NCBI GenBank assembly: GCA_017534965.1
Contig: JAFXVA010000006.1
Coordinates: 1 to 64,000 of the forward strand
Direction: 5' to 3'
From: Elusimicrobiaceae bacterium
GTDB lineage: Bacteria > Elusimicrobiota > Elusimicrobia > Elusimicrobiales > Elusimicrobiaceae
Length of the DNA: 64,000 nt
Shown here piece after piece: positions 36,829 to 46,795 of the stretch. Position 1 is the first letter of the stretch. Each line of letters opens with the position of its first letter. Made by a program: the position numbers and the translations under genes. Under the pieces are notes generated by a model that worked only from the letters and a program-made list of their open reading frames with translations, searched no databases and was not told the origin of the DNA.

Positions 36829-37428
36829 TTATTTTATTATTTTCTTAAAATATTCTTTTGAAATTTCGCCTTCCCTTAAGAAAATCGGCTCTTCTTTTGT
36901 CATATCTACTACCGAGGAAGATTGCCCTTTGCTAAGACCTTCAATTACGGCGATATTTTGTAAAGCAAAAACTTCTTTTATAAACTCTAAATCCGGCGTA
37001 TATCCTTGTCCGTGTCTGTTTGCACTACTGGCAAAAAGCCCCCCGCCAAGTTCTTGCATTATTCTTAAAATTAAATCATTATTTGGCACTCTTAGGCCGA
37101 TAGTTTCTATCGGCAAAAAACTTTTTGCAAGTTGCGAACTATGTAAAACTAAAGTCAAAGCACCGGGCCAAAAAATTTTTGCGGCCTTTAGGGCTTTATC
37201 ATTAAAGTCTGCATATTTTAAGGCCTGCTCAAAAGTGCATAAAACTTGGGGCGGTTTTGCCTGCGGGTTGCCCTTTGCAATATTTAAGTTTTCAAGGGCC
37301 TCTTTTGCCCCCGTCCAAGCAACAAGGCCATAAGTGGTATCCGTAGGCAAAACAATACATTTGCCCTGTTTTAAAAGAGTGCAAATTTCTTCAAAAGATA
37401 TTTCTTTACCAGTTGTTAGATTCTTCAT
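36829..37428 (-). CDS. tsaC: Threonylcarbamoyl-AMP synthase
   Basis: The product is about 199 residues from the ATG at 37428; a longer start at 37461 overlaps rsmI more deeply and adds a basic tail not typical of the family. The YrdC/Sua5 motifs are CIVLPTDTTYGL and SSANRHGQG. It makes threonylcarbamoyl-AMP for the t6A37 modification of tRNAs reading ANN codons. It overlaps the end of rsmI by 23 bases. Confidence 0.92.
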   Translation of the reverse strand: MKNLTTGKEISFEEICTLLKQGKCIVLPTDTTYGLVAWTGAKEALENLNIAKGNPQAKPPQVLCTFEQALKYADFNDKALKAAKIFWPGALTLVLHSSQLAKSFLPIETIGLRVPNNDLILRIMQELGGGLFASSANRHGQGYTPDLEFIKEVFALQNIAVIEGLSKGQSSSVVDMTKEEPIFLREGEISKEYFKKIIK

Positions 37429-38116
37429 TCTCTTCTTCTTTTGCTTGCGCAGTGCGGGCATCTAAAATAACCACAAACTCGCCAAGTATTTTTTTGCGGG
37501 CTTCAAGATTTTTTATAATCTCTTCTAAAGTTCCGCTTAAATATTCTTCAAAGGTTTTTGTAATTTCACGGGCAAGAACGCAAGTTATATTTTCTGTAAA
37601 ATTTTCTTTAACTAATTTTAAAAATTTAATAATTCTATAAGGCGATTCATAAATTACAACAGGTTTTTCAAGTTCAAAAGAACTTTTTAAAAGTTTAACA
37701 ATTTTACCCGGTTTTCTTGAAGTAAAACCTAAAAACACAAAACCGCCACCGCCAACACCGCTGGCACTTAAAGCACAAGTTAAAGCACTTGGCCCTGGCA
37801 GAGCGCAAACTTTTATGCCTTCTTCTCTTGCCCGACGGACAAGTTGCCACCCCGGGTCAGAAACGCAAGGCGTGCCGGCATCACTAACCAAAGCACAAAC
37901 TTTGCCCCCTTTAAGTAAGTTTAAACAATTTTCTACGGAAAACCTATCGCCTTCGTGATAGCGTATTGTTTTTGTAGAAATACCGAAATTATCTAATAAT
38001 TTTTTTGTTTGTCTTGTATCTTCGCAAAGCACAAAATCGGCCTGCTTTAAAACTTCTAAAGCACGCAAAGTTATATCTTGCAAATTGCCTATCGGCGTTG
38101 GAACTATATAAAGCAT
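37406..38116 (-). CDS. rsmI: 16S rRNA C1402 2'-O-methyltransferase
   Basis: The product is 236 residues from the ATG at 38116, chosen because the family starts at LYIVPTPIGNLQDITLRAL; an ATG nine codons upstream is possible. The tetrapyrrole methylase fold shows VLCEDTRQTKKLL, VSDAGTPCVSDPG and a YESPYRI motif. It methylates the ribose of 16S C1402 with SAM. It is cotranscribed with tsaC. Confidence 0.94.
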   Translation of the reverse strand: MLYIVPTPIGNLQDITLRALEVLKQADFVLCEDTRQTKKLLDNFGISTKTIRYHEGDRFSVENCLNLLKGGKVCALVSDAGTPCVSDPGWQLVRRAREEGIKVCALPGPSALTCALSASGVGGGGFVFLGFTSRKPGKIVKLLKSSFELEKPVVIYESPYRIIKFLKLVKENFTENITCVLAREITKTFEEYLSGTLEEIIKNLEARKKILGEFVVILDARTAQAKEEENEESNNW

Positions 38117-38203
38117 AAAATATTTTACCAAAACTATATTCATATTTTATAAAATATATAGATATAAAAACAAAATTAATTACGGAGGTTCCCATAAGAA
38201 CAG

Positions 38204-39601
38204 ATGGAAAGACTTAAGTTTAACACTACGCTCATTATTTTGAGTATCGTTGTGCTAACGGCCCTTTGCACTTGGTTTATACCGGCAGGGCAATATGACA
38301 AAGTTGTAAACGCTGACGGCAGATCCGTCTTGGTTGAAGGTTCTTACCACCAAATAGAATCTTCCCCCCAAACTCCCTTTGATGTGTTAAAAGCACCCAT
38401 GCACGCTTTTGAACGCACTCAAACAGCAGAAATTATTGCTTTTCTTTTGATAATCGGCGGTGCTTTTATGATTGTTGAAAAAAGCCAAGCCATTACTATT
38501 GCGATAAAACATGTAAGCATTTATTTTACGAAATATAAAATACTAAAAACTTTCTTCATACCTTTATGTATGATAATGTTTTCACTAGGCGGGGCAACTT
38601 TTGGTATGTGCGAAGAAGTTTTAATTTTTATACCAATTTTTATGCCCCTTGCCCTATCTCTTGGCTATGATAGCGCGCTTGGTATGTTAATACCCTTTTT
38701 AGGTGCAGGCGCGGGTTTTGCAAGTGCCTTTATGAATCCTTTTACTCTAGGTATTGCCCAAGGTATAGCCGAACTTCCGCTTTATTCCGGCCTTACTTTA
38801 AGAATTATCATTTGGGCTGTTTCAACTTTAATTGCAATAATTTTTGTTATGCTTTATGCAAAAATAATCACAAAACACCCCGAGAAAAGTTTAACTTATG
38901 AATATGATAAAGCAAGAGCAAAAGAATTACATTTAAACACAAACAAAAATGAAAAGTTTAAACTTTCCCACAAATTTGTTTTAATTGCTTTTTGCGCTAC
39001 CATGATTTTACTTGTTGTAGGTGTATTAAAATACGAGTGGTATATAACTGAAATTGCGGCCTTATTTTTTGGACTTGGTATTGTTTCTGCAATTTTCGCC
39101 AAAATGAGTGTAACAGAAGCCACCACCGCTTTTTATGACGGCGTTAGAGGTATGGCGGAAATCTGCTTTCTGCTTGCTTTGGCTACTTGTATCGTTGTTA
39201 TTGCAGAAAACGGCCACATCTTAGATACCTGCCTTCACTATATGGCAAGTATTATTTCGCATTTGCCTTCAGTAGTGGCCTCTTGGGCAGCTTTTGTTTT
39301 GCAGGCAGTAATAAACTTTTTTATTCCTTCCGGTTCGGGCAAAGCGGTTTTAACTATGCCCCTACTTGCGCCTTTATCAGACTTAATTGGAATTACCCGT
39401 CAAACAATGGTGCTTGCTTATCAATTTGGCGACGGGTGGACAAATATTTGTATCCCCACCAGCCCTGTTACTATTGCAGTTTTAGGGCTTGCCAAAATAT
39501 CCTACCAAAAGTGGCTTAAATTTGTTTTGCCGCTTATTGCAGTATGGTTTTTAATGTCCTTTGGCTTTTTGGCCTATGCGACCTTAATAAATTGGCAATA
39601 A
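38204..39601 (+). CDS. YfcC-family membrane transporter
   Basis: The 465-residue product has 10-12 membrane helices. It has CTWFIPAGQYDK near the N-terminus, MCEEVLIFIPIFMPLALSLG, and a C-terminal PSGSGKAVLTMPLLAPLSDL, as in YfcC/DcuC-related carriers of C4-dicarboxylates or basic amino acids. Substrate not determined. GGAGG lies before the ATG, and a terminator follows. Confidence 0.88.
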   Translation: MERLKFNTTLIILSIVVLTALCTWFIPAGQYDKVVNADGRSVLVEGSYHQIESSPQTPFDVLKAPMHAFERTQTAEIIAFLLIIGGAFMIVEKSQAITIAIKHVSIYFTKYKILKTFFIPLCMIMFSLGGATFGMCEEVLIFIPIFMPLALSLGYDSALGMLIPFLGAGAGFASAFMNPFTLGIAQGIAELPLYSGLTLRIIIWAVSTLIAIIFVMLYAKIITKHPEKSLTYEYDKARAKELHLNTNKNEKFKLSHKFVLIAFCATMILLVVGVLKYEWYITEIAALFFGLGIVSAIFAKMSVTEATTAFYDGVRGMAEICFLLALATCIVVIAENGHILDTCLHYMASIISHLPSVVASWAAFVLQAVINFFIPSGSGKAVLTMPLLAPLSDLIGITRQTMVLAYQFGDGWTNICIPTSPVTIAVLGLAKISYQKWLKFVLPLIAVWFLMSFGFLAYATLINWQ

Positions 39602-39610
39602 TTTAACTAG

Positions 39611-39647
39611 GGCCGTTCTCAATCAGAGGGAACGGCCTTTATTTTTT
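39611..39647 (+). terminator. Rho-independent terminator
   Basis: GGCCGTTC pairs with GAACGGCC around an 11-nt loop and is followed by a T-rich tract. It ends the YfcC-type gene. The next ATG follows at once, so some readthrough may occur. Confidence 0.88.
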
Positions 39648-41063
39648 ATGTTTAAAGATACCATAAAAGTTTTAGATTATTTTAGCACGACGGATTATCT
39701 TGTCTTGGGCTGTGTGCTTTTCTTAACTATTGCTTTTGTGCTTTACGGCTACTATAAACGCAAACAATCTGATGATAAATTTGTTGATTATATGCTAATG
39801 GGCAGGCGCCTTACTTTACCTTTATTTATTGCCACGCTCGGCGCAAGTTGGTATGGTGGTATTTTTGGTGTTAGCGAAATAACTTTTAATTATGGTATTT
39901 ATAATTTTATAACACAAGGTGTTTTTTGGTATATTGCCTATATTATTTTTGCCTTGTTTATGGTAGATAAAATAAAAAAATACCAAAGTTTAACTTTACC
40001 GGAAATGGCCGGCCAAATGTTTGGGGTAAAGGCACACAAAACTTGTGCTGTATTTACTTTTTTTAATGTTTTACCTATTGCTTATGTTTTAAGTCTTGGT
40101 GTATTTTTACATTTATGTTTTGGTATTTCAACTTTTTGGGGTATGGTTATTGGCACAAGTTTTGTGTGCCTTTATGCAAGTTGGGGCGGGCTTAGAGCAG
40201 TTGTTTATTCCGATGCAGTGCAGTTTAGTGTAATGTGCTTATCTGTTTTGCTTGTTCTTATTTTTTCACTAAAAACTTTTGGTGGAATATCCTTCTTAAA
40301 AACTAATTTGCCGGCAGAGCATTTTTCTATAACCGGCGGTAATAGTTATTTTAATTTAGCAGTGTGGGGTTTTATTGCTCTTGCTACTTTAGTTGACCCT
40401 GCTTTTTATCAAAGATGCTTTGCCGCAAAAGATACAAAAACCGCAAAAAAAGGTATTTTAATTTGCACGCTTATTTGGCTTTGTTTTGACATTTGCACTA
40501 CGGGGGGCACTCTTTACGCTAGAGCAATTATTCCTAATGCTATTCCAAGAGATTCCTATTTCATTTATGCAATCCAATTACTTCCCTCCGGGTTAAAAGG
40601 ATTTTTTGTGGCGGGTATTTTATCTGTAATATTATCTACGCTTGATTCTTTTTTATTTATCGCCTCAAACACTATTGCTTATGATTTACTTAAAAATAAA
40701 ATAAAAAATAAACTTTTGGCAAATCAAATTTTCTTTATTATTATTGCCGCGCTTGCAATAAGTTTAAGTGTTTTCTTTGACGGCAGTTTCAAAAAAATTT
40801 GGTTTGTTTTGGGGTCTTATATGTCTGCTTGTTTGCTTGTGCCTTTAATTATGGGGCATATCTTTCCAAAGAAAATATCCGATAAAACTTTTACTTTCAG
40901 TGTAATTATTTCTGCTGTTCTTTTGACTTTGTGGGATATTATTAAAAAGCAAGGTTTTTGGGCGCAAATTGACGGGTTTTATATAGGCGTTTTAACAAAT
41001 TTGCTATTATTAAGTATAGCAGTTTACAGGAATAAAAAATGCAAAAAATCAAAAATCTCTTAA
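39648..41063 (+). CDS. Sodium:solute symporter (SSS family)
   Basis: The 471-residue product has about 12-13 membrane helices. The SSS pattern includes DDKFVDYMLMGRRLTLPLF, YASWGGLRAVVYSDAVQF and SVILSTLDSFLFIASNTIAYDL. It imports a small solute with sodium. It overlaps thiamine diphosphokinase by 25 bases, which hints at thiamine or a precursor as substrate; this is inference. No thiamine riboswitch is seen upstream. Confidence 0.9.
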   Translation: MFKDTIKVLDYFSTTDYLVLGCVLFLTIAFVLYGYYKRKQSDDKFVDYMLMGRRLTLPLFIATLGASWYGGIFGVSEITFNYGIYNFITQGVFWYIAYIIFALFMVDKIKKYQSLTLPEMAGQMFGVKAHKTCAVFTFFNVLPIAYVLSLGVFLHLCFGISTFWGMVIGTSFVCLYASWGGLRAVVYSDAVQFSVMCLSVLLVLIFSLKTFGGISFLKTNLPAEHFSITGGNSYFNLAVWGFIALATLVDPAFYQRCFAAKDTKTAKKGILICTLIWLCFDICTTGGTLYARAIIPNAIPRDSYFIYAIQLLPSGLKGFFVAGILSVILSTLDSFLFIASNTIAYDLLKNKIKNKLLANQIFFIIIAALAISLSVFFDGSFKKIWFVLGSYMSACLLVPLIMGHIFPKKISDKTFTFSVIISAVLLTLWDIIKKQGFWAQIDGFYIGVLTNLLLLSIAVYRNKKCKKSKIS

Positions 41064-41665
41064 TAATTGCAAACGGACAGAGCGAAAATAAAACTTTTAT
41101 TAAAACTTTAGCAAAAGAAGCTGATTTTATTTTGGCTCTTGACGGCGGAGCAGACAGAGCTTTAAAAGCAGGAATTATGCCAAGTTTAGTTATTGGCGAT
41201 TTAGATTCTATTTCCCAAAATGCCAAAAATAAAATAGGTCAAGAAAAACTTTTAAAAGTTTCAAGACAAGATAATACCGATTTAGAAAAGGGCCTTGATT
41301 TTGCGCGTTATTTAAAAGTGCCAAACATCACAATAATTTGCGCGCAGGGTGGCAGACTTGATTTTACTTTAAGTAATTTTTCTTCTGTCTTTAATTATAT
41401 TGATAAAGCAAGTATTGTTTTTAAAACAAGCACTTGCGATATTTTTCCTATCAAAAAAAGTGCTAAATTTAGTTGTCCAAAAGGCGCAAAAGTCAGTCTT
41501 ATACCAATGGGAACGACAACGGGCTTAACTTTAAAAAATTTAAAATATTCTCTTAAAAATGCTACTTTTAAAATCGGTCAAACAGCAGTAAGCAATATTG
41601 CCCTAAAAGATAAATTTGAAGTTTCCTTCACAAAAGGCCAACTGCTTATTATTATAAATGGATAA
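41039..41665 (+). CDS. thiN: Thiamine diphosphokinase
   Basis: The 208-residue product has motifs ALDGGADRAL, PSLVIGDLDS and RQDNTDLEKGLDFA (metal and ATP site) and a C-terminal thiamine-binding beta domain. It makes thiamine diphosphate from thiamine and ATP. It is translationally overlapped with the symporter gene. Confidence 0.93.
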   Translation: MQKIKNLLIIANGQSENKTFIKTLAKEADFILALDGGADRALKAGIMPSLVIGDLDSISQNAKNKIGQEKLLKVSRQDNTDLEKGLDFARYLKVPNITIICAQGGRLDFTLSNFSSVFNYIDKASIVFKTSTCDIFPIKKSAKFSCPKGAKVSLIPMGTTTGLTLKNLKYSLKNATFKIGQTAVSNIALKDKFEVSFTKGQLLIIING

Positions 41666-41666
41666 T

Positions 41667-41713
41667 AAAAAAGCACCTTTGATACCTAAAAATTAGTTCA
41701 AAGGTGCTTATTA
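41667..41713. terminator. Bidirectional terminator
   Basis: AAGCACCTTTGA pairs with TCAAAGGTGCTT, with A runs on the left and T-rich sequence on the right. It separates convergent thiN and the Wzc-like gene. Confidence 0.9.
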
Positions 41714-41726
41714 AAGATATTATATC

Positions 41727-43427
41727 TTAGTTTTTCTCTTCCGAGTAATACTTGCGGTAATACCCATATTCCCCGTAAGTTGTGCCGGATTTATAGCAAT
41801 CGTTCAAAATACCGCCAAGAACTTTAACATTGGCTTGTTTTAAACGCTCTAAGGTAAACATAGCACTCTTAATAGGGGTTTTGCCCTGACGGGTAGCAAA
41901 AACTGCCTGAGGTATAATTTGGCCCCAAATAAAGGTATCTGCAACAGGCAAGGAAGCCGGGCAATCCACAATTACTAAATCATAAGAAGTAGTAAGTTTT
42001 TCTACTAACTCTTTTAACAAAGGTGTGCTAAGAAGTTCAGAAGAATTGGCCGGGCGCGGACCTGAAGTTAAAACATATAAGTCTTTAACATCAGTTTTTT
42101 GAATATTTTTTTCAAATTTTTCTAAGGTATTTTCAGAAGCCCAAAGGGAACTTAAACCTTTTTCGTTTGAAAGTTTAAAAATTCTGTGTAAGCGGCCGCG
42201 TCTTAAATCGCCGTCAATTAACAAGACTTTTTTGCCAACTTGCGCAAAAGCCGCCGCAAGTGATGAGGAGAAGAAAGATTTACCTTCCCCCTGCAAAGAA
42301 CTTGTAATAAGTAATGTTTTAATTTTATTTGCATTTAAGGAAAAGCTTAGCATTGTGCGGATATTGCGGATATTTTCTGCCGTTAAGACATTACCTTCTT
42401 TTAACATAATGCGGTAATCTTCAAAACCTTTTTTCTGTTTTTCATGGGGAACAAAGCCAAGCAAAGGTATTTTAAATTTATCTTCAATATCTTTAGCGGT
42501 TTTTGTTGTTTGGTCCAAAAATTCCAAAAGGAAAGTAATAAGCATACCAAGTAATACCCCGGACAAAAGGCCAATAGCAATATTAACCATTTTGCGAGGG
42601 CGATAAGGTTTTACAGGAACAACAGCTTCATCTACAATACGAACATTATTTGCAGAAAATTGACCCGATAAATCAATTTTAATACTTTGTAAAAGTCTTT
42701 TTGTTTCCCTATCTATTGTTCTTTGGATAGCTTCAAGTTTCTTTCTAACAGCAATGACTTCCGGGTGATTATCGGTATATTTTCCGAGCAATAAAGAAAG
42801 CTGGCTGGATGTTTCCATTTCCTCTCTTTTAAGACCTTTAATAAAATCACTATTAATAATTTGAGGTAAAGAATTTAAAAGTTCTTTTTGTTCGGGGCTT
42901 TGTTCTGTTGCTTCTAGAGCGGTTATAACTTCTGTTGCCATAGAAAGACGATTCTTAACATTTTGTTCTGTAAAAGATTTTGCTAAATAATTTGCAATTT
43001 TAGCCGCAAGTTGCGGGTCATAAGAAGAAATTGTTAAATTTAATAATCTTGAACGGGTAACCGGCTCTATTTTAAGCGCTTTTTTTAAATTTTTCCAACC
43101 ACCTGTGAATTCAGGTATTTCAACAAGGTTTAAATCTTGATAAACTTTTTCAAGTAAAGTTCTTGTTTCAAGTAATTGGTATTGAGTGCGGTAATAATCT
43201 TCATCACTGGTCCAAGAGCCAAAAGAAACTTGTTCAATCTTGCCGGAATTTTCTCTATCAATCATCATTAAGACGGAAGCTTTATAACGCGGCTGCATTA
43301 AAGTATTGATAAGAACGGCACTTAAAACACCTAAAAAAGCAACAAAGGCAATTAAACGCCAATGTTTTAAAAGAGCTTCAAAATAAAAAGATAAATCTAA
43401 AGTTTCTTCTTGATTATTATTTTCCAT
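41727..43427 (-). CDS. Polysaccharide chain-length regulator with tyrosine kinase domain (Wzc-like)
   Basis: The 566-residue product has an N-terminal Wzz domain with membrane helices near 29-48 and ~295-315. A cytoplasmic BY-kinase follows: Walker A SLQGEGKSFF near 379, Walker A' LLIDGDLRRG near 407, and a C-terminal tyrosine cluster (YGEYGYYRKYY) that is phosphorylated in relatives. It controls polymer length and export together with Wza (18 bases downstream) and Wzy. Confidence 0.95.
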   Translation of the reverse strand: MENNNQEETLDLSFYFEALLKHWRLIAFVAFLGVLSAVLINTLMQPRYKASVLMMIDRENSGKIEQVSFGSWTSDEDYYRTQYQLLETRTLLEKVYQDLNLVEIPEFTGGWKNLKKALKIEPVTRSRLLNLTISSYDPQLAAKIANYLAKSFTEQNVKNRLSMATEVITALEATEQSPEQKELLNSLPQIINSDFIKGLKREEMETSSQLSLLLGKYTDNHPEVIAVRKKLEAIQRTIDRETKRLLQSIKIDLSGQFSANNVRIVDEAVVPVKPYRPRKMVNIAIGLLSGVLLGMLITFLLEFLDQTTKTAKDIEDKFKIPLLGFVPHEKQKKGFEDYRIMLKEGNVLTAENIRNIRTMLSFSLNANKIKTLLITSSLQGEGKSFFSSSLAAAFAQVGKKVLLIDGDLRRGRLHRIFKLSNEKGLSSLWASENTLEKFEKNIQKTDVKDLYVLTSGPRPANSSELLSTPLLKELVEKLTTSYDLVIVDCPASLPVADTFIWGQIIPQAVFATRQGKTPIKSAMFTLERLKQANVKVLGGILNDCYKSGTTYGEYGYYRKYYSEEKN

Positions 43428-43445
43428 AATTATATTACCTGCTAA

Positions 43446-44087
43446 CTAAAATAGACTTTGCGGAACAAATACGACATCACCCGGTTTTAAAGTGATATCA
43501 AGTTGTTTTTTGCCGTCTTTTGTAATTTGGCTTACATCAACTTCTATAGAGCGTTGAACGCCATTTTCCATACGTAAAATTTTGACTTTTGATACTGCGG
43601 CAATATCAGTAAATCCGCCGGCGGAAGTTATGGCTTCAAGCAAAGTCATATTTTTTTCCGGCGGTATAGGTATAGAGGAAGGTTTTTTTACCTGTCCTAA
43701 AACATATAAAGTCTTATTTGCATATTCTTTAATTAGAATAGAAACGGAAGGATTTTTTAAATAAGATCTCAAACGTTCTTCAACCTTATTTTCTGCCTGG
43801 CTTATGTTTAAACCTGCAATTTTAATATTACCGATTAAAGGGAAAGCTATTGTTCCTTGACTGGATATTCTTAAGGTTCTATCCATATCTTCTTCTTTAT
43901 AGACTTGTAATTCTACTAAATCTCCGGGTTGTAATAAATAATCGGAAGATTCTTTTAAGGAGGCAAGTTCAGCAGCTATATCTTTAGCGCTGGAATTGAC
44001 AACTTTATTTTTAACATTTGCCTTTGTAGTGCAACCGGCTAATATAATAAATAAAGTAATAAATATAATATTAACTTTTCTAAACAT
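43446..44087 (-). CDS. Polysaccharide export lipoprotein (Wza-like)
   Basis: The 213-residue product has a lipobox ILAGC with Cys19, a PES domain (LLQPGDLVELQVYKEEDMDR) and one SLBB domain (LYVLGQVKKPSSIPI). It is shorter than E. coli Wza (~380), as in many species. It forms an outer-membrane or periplasmic export channel. It lies between Wzy and Wzc genes on the same strand. Confidence 0.94.
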   Translation of the reverse strand: MFRKVNIIFITLFIILAGCTTKANVKNKVVNSSAKDIAAELASLKESSDYLLQPGDLVELQVYKEEDMDRTLRISSQGTIAFPLIGNIKIAGLNISQAENKVEERLRSYLKNPSVSILIKEYANKTLYVLGQVKKPSSIPIPPEKNMTLLEAITSAGGFTDIAAVSKVKILRMENGVQRSIEVDVSQITKDGKKQLDITLKPGDVVFVPQSLF

Positions 44088-44104
44088 AATTATATTATAC
44101 TAAA

Positions 44105-45712
44105 TTATTTAGTGATTACAAAGAATTGAGATATTTGCTTATCTTTTGGATATTTCTGCAGATATTTTTTAGATAAATTATGGGTTTTTTCCTTTATTTG
44201 CTGGCGTTCTTCTTCTGTTAACTCTTTACTTAAAGAAGTCTTGTAATTAGCCAAAAGAACCCTTTTTATAAATACCGGGGAAGGATATATATTTATATCT
44301 CTTGAAAGTTGCTCCACTTGTATTTGAGGGCTCAATTTTCTGGCAAATGCAAAACTACGCCATGTTCTAAAATATTGGAGATTAGCAAAAAGCAACCCTA
44401 AACTTATTAAGATAAGCACTATTTTAACAGGTAAATAGAGTTTCGCTTCTTTTACATTCTTATCAAATGAAGCCGCACTTGTAAAAACTAACAAACAAAA
44501 GAATAAAAGGGCGCAAGCCGGTAAATGAAAAGGAAAATCTATTAAAGCCGTAAAGGAAAACCCTACAAGCCCGCCACAAATTATTGCCAAACGTAATTGC
44601 TTTTTAGGTTCTAAACCTTTAAATAATTTACATAACTTAAATACAATAGCCCCTATAAACACAATAATTATAGTGCCAAAGAGATAACCGAAACTCAATA
44701 GTAATTCAAGCCAATCATTATGTAAATATCTGGGAAAGCCCTTTAAAGAAACTTTTAAATATGCATCAATAGCGGCACTAAAAGCATCAAAACCAACCCC
44801 TGTCCAAGGAAAATCTTTTAACATATCAAAGGCGGAGCCATATAACAAAAGTCTTGATTTATCTGAAAAAGTGCCAAATTCCCTTAATCCTATATAGGAA
44901 CTATATTGAATTATAAGACCGATTATTCCGCCAAAAATAAAAATAGTCGCTATCAAGTAAATAATTTTGGACCATTTTTCTTTTTTAAGATATAAAATAC
45001 CCATGAAAAGAATGGTAAACAGGCCCAAAAATAAAGCAATTACTCCCCCACGGGAATGAGCAAAAAGCACCCCTATAAACAAAATAGCACTAAGGGTTAA
45101 ATACCATATATTTTTATGAGGTAAACGCTGTTTTTTATCCAAAATAAAATGCGGCAACCATAATAAAAGAGAAATGAAGAAACCTGCCATTACAAATTGC
45201 GAGCCATTATTTCTGCTTGCAAAAGGTCCAAAGGAAGAAAGCATAGAAACCCCTCTAAAAAGATTTATATATTCCCCTTTTTGCCAATTAATTCCAATCA
45301 AACCGACAATAACCGCACCTATCGTTAGAATAAGGGCAATTATTTTTATTTCTTTTGTTCTTTCTATTATTTGGGTTAAAGCGAAATAAAGTAAAGATAA
45401 CGAAAACAACAAAGAAAGCCCCTCTAAACTATAATAACGGCACAAAGTAAAAGGCAAAAAACTTGGCTTTTGCATAAAATTATGTTGATTCAGTAATTGA
45501 AGCAAGCTAAGAATCACAATGAAACCAAGCAAAATAAGTATTGTTTTTGAAAGAGAAGTATAACAAAAATGGTGCTTTTTTAATAAGATAAACCAGGCAA
45601 GAGAAAGACAGGTTATGTTAAACACCAAAAGGCCCCAAGGTTCGCTGCCCCCAAAAGCCAAAGCAGAAAAAAGGACCAAAAAAGCAAAAATTAAATAATA
45701 ATAAATCTTCAT
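44105..45712 (-). CDS. O-antigen polymerase/ligase family membrane protein (Wzy-like)
   Basis: The 535-residue product has about 12 membrane helices and a large loop with GVGFDAFSAA and YLHNDWLELLLSFGY (His near 331), as in Wzy_C proteins. It lacks the TPR tail of the two genes at 0.3-5 kb. It heads the Wzy-Wza-Wzc set, so it is probably the polymerase of the exported polysaccharide. Confidence 0.9.
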   Translation of the reverse strand: MKIYYYLIFAFLVLFSALAFGGSEPWGLLVFNITCLSLAWFILLKKHHFCYTSLSKTILILLGFIVILSLLQLLNQHNFMQKPSFLPFTLCRYYSLEGLSLLFSLSLLYFALTQIIERTKEIKIIALILTIGAVIVGLIGINWQKGEYINLFRGVSMLSSFGPFASRNNGSQFVMAGFFISLLLWLPHFILDKKQRLPHKNIWYLTLSAILFIGVLFAHSRGGVIALFLGLFTILFMGILYLKKEKWSKIIYLIATIFIFGGIIGLIIQYSSYIGLREFGTFSDKSRLLLYGSAFDMLKDFPWTGVGFDAFSAAIDAYLKVSLKGFPRYLHNDWLELLLSFGYLFGTIIIVFIGAIVFKLCKLFKGLEPKKQLRLAIICGGLVGFSFTALIDFPFHLPACALLFFCLLVFTSAASFDKNVKEAKLYLPVKIVLILISLGLLFANLQYFRTWRSFAFARKLSPQIQVEQLSRDINIYPSPVFIKRVLLANYKTSLSKELTEEERQQIKEKTHNLSKKYLQKYPKDKQISQFFVITK

Positions 45713-45853
45713 ATTCTTAGTATATTGTATAAAATTTCGCCGATGCTTGCCATTTTTAGGGGCATTTTACTATACAAGATAGAATTTTAGATTTAATTTG
45801 TGATAAACTGATTCCAAACATTATATTATTTAATAAAATGCTAAAATATAATT
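45713..45853. promoter_or_regulatory. Divergent intergenic region of the polysaccharide genes
   Basis: This stretch of 141 AT-rich bases separates the leftward Wzy set from the rightward epimerase set. A plausible plus promoter is TTGTGA, 18 bases, TATATT near 45800-45830. No further structure is seen. Confidence 0.35.
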
Positions 45854-46795
45854 ATGGAAATAAAGGGGAAGTTTACTTGGCTTATTACGGGCGGAGCCGG
45901 CTTTATCGGCTCGCATATTGCCCATTTACTCATCCAAAAAAACCAAAAAGTAATTGTTTTTGATAATCTTTCAACAGGCAATTTAAGCAATTTGGAAGAT
46001 ATAAAAAACGATATTATCTTTATAAAGGGCGATATTACACAGAAAAAAGATTTAGAAAAATTACCCAAAGATATTGACTATATCTTACATTTAGCGGCAC
46101 AAATATCCGTTCCGCAAAGCATGGAAAATCCCCAAGAAACACTTTTTACCAACATTCAAGGCACTTTAAATATTTTGGAATTTGCCCAAAAAATAAATGC
46201 AAAAAAAGTGGTTTTATCTTCTTCAGCGGCAATTTACGGAGATAAAACTTTACCCCCTTGTAAAGAAAGTGCCACCCCTGCTTGCCAAAGCCCTTATGCT
46301 TTAAGCAAATTACAGAGTGAAGAAATGTTAAAAATGTATAATTTACTCTATAATTTACCGACAGTAACCTTGCGTTATTTTAATGTCTTTGGCCCAAGAC
46401 AAAACCCAAACAGCATTTATGCTACGGTTATTGCCAAATTTGTGGACTGCTTTATCAAAAAACAACCTCTTACCATCTTTGGTGATGGTTTACAAACACG
46501 CGATTTCGTTTTTGTTAAAGATATAGCAAGAGCAAATATCTTTGCTGCTTTTAATCTTGATAAATGCGAAATTTATAATGTTGCCACGGGAAGCCATTAC
46601 AATTTGCTTGAACTTGTAGATATTTTAAGCAATTTATTTGGTTATAAAATACAAATCAATTTTGCCCCGACAAGACCAGGCGATATTAAAGCAAGTTTTG
46701 CAGATATTTCCAAAATAGCCAAAGTAGGTTTTAAACCTGATTATACTTTACAAACAGGTCTAAAGGAAACACTTGAAACTATGAGGGTTCTATGA
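45854..46795 (+). CDS. NAD-dependent sugar-nucleotide epimerase/dehydratase
   Basis: The 313-residue extended SDR has a Rossmann TGGAGFIGSHIA motif, the active-site SSSAAIYG serine region and YALSK (Tyr and Lys). The closest type is UDP-glucose or UDP-GlcNAc 4-epimerase, but dehydratases look similar. It supplies a sugar for the polysaccharide. Its stop overlaps the next start as ATGA. Confidence 0.9.
   Translation: MEIKGKFTWLITGGAGFIGSHIAHLLIQKNQKVIVFDNLSTGNLSNLEDIKNDIIFIKGDITQKKDLEKLPKDIDYILHLAAQISVPQSMENPQETLFTNIQGTLNILEFAQKINAKKVVLSSSAAIYGDKTLPPCKESATPACQSPYALSKLQSEEMLKMYNLLYNLPTVTLRYFNVFGPRQNPNSIYATVIAKFVDCFIKKQPLTIFGDGLQTRDFVFVKDIARANIFAAFNLDKCEIYNVATGSHYNLLELVDILSNLFGYKIQINFAPTRPGDIKASFADISKIAKVGFKPDYTLQTGLKETLETMRVL

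Noticed and set aside
39602-39647. TPP riboswitch before the symporter-thiN pair
   Set aside because: Only a terminator hairpin is present; there is no room for the riboswitch core.
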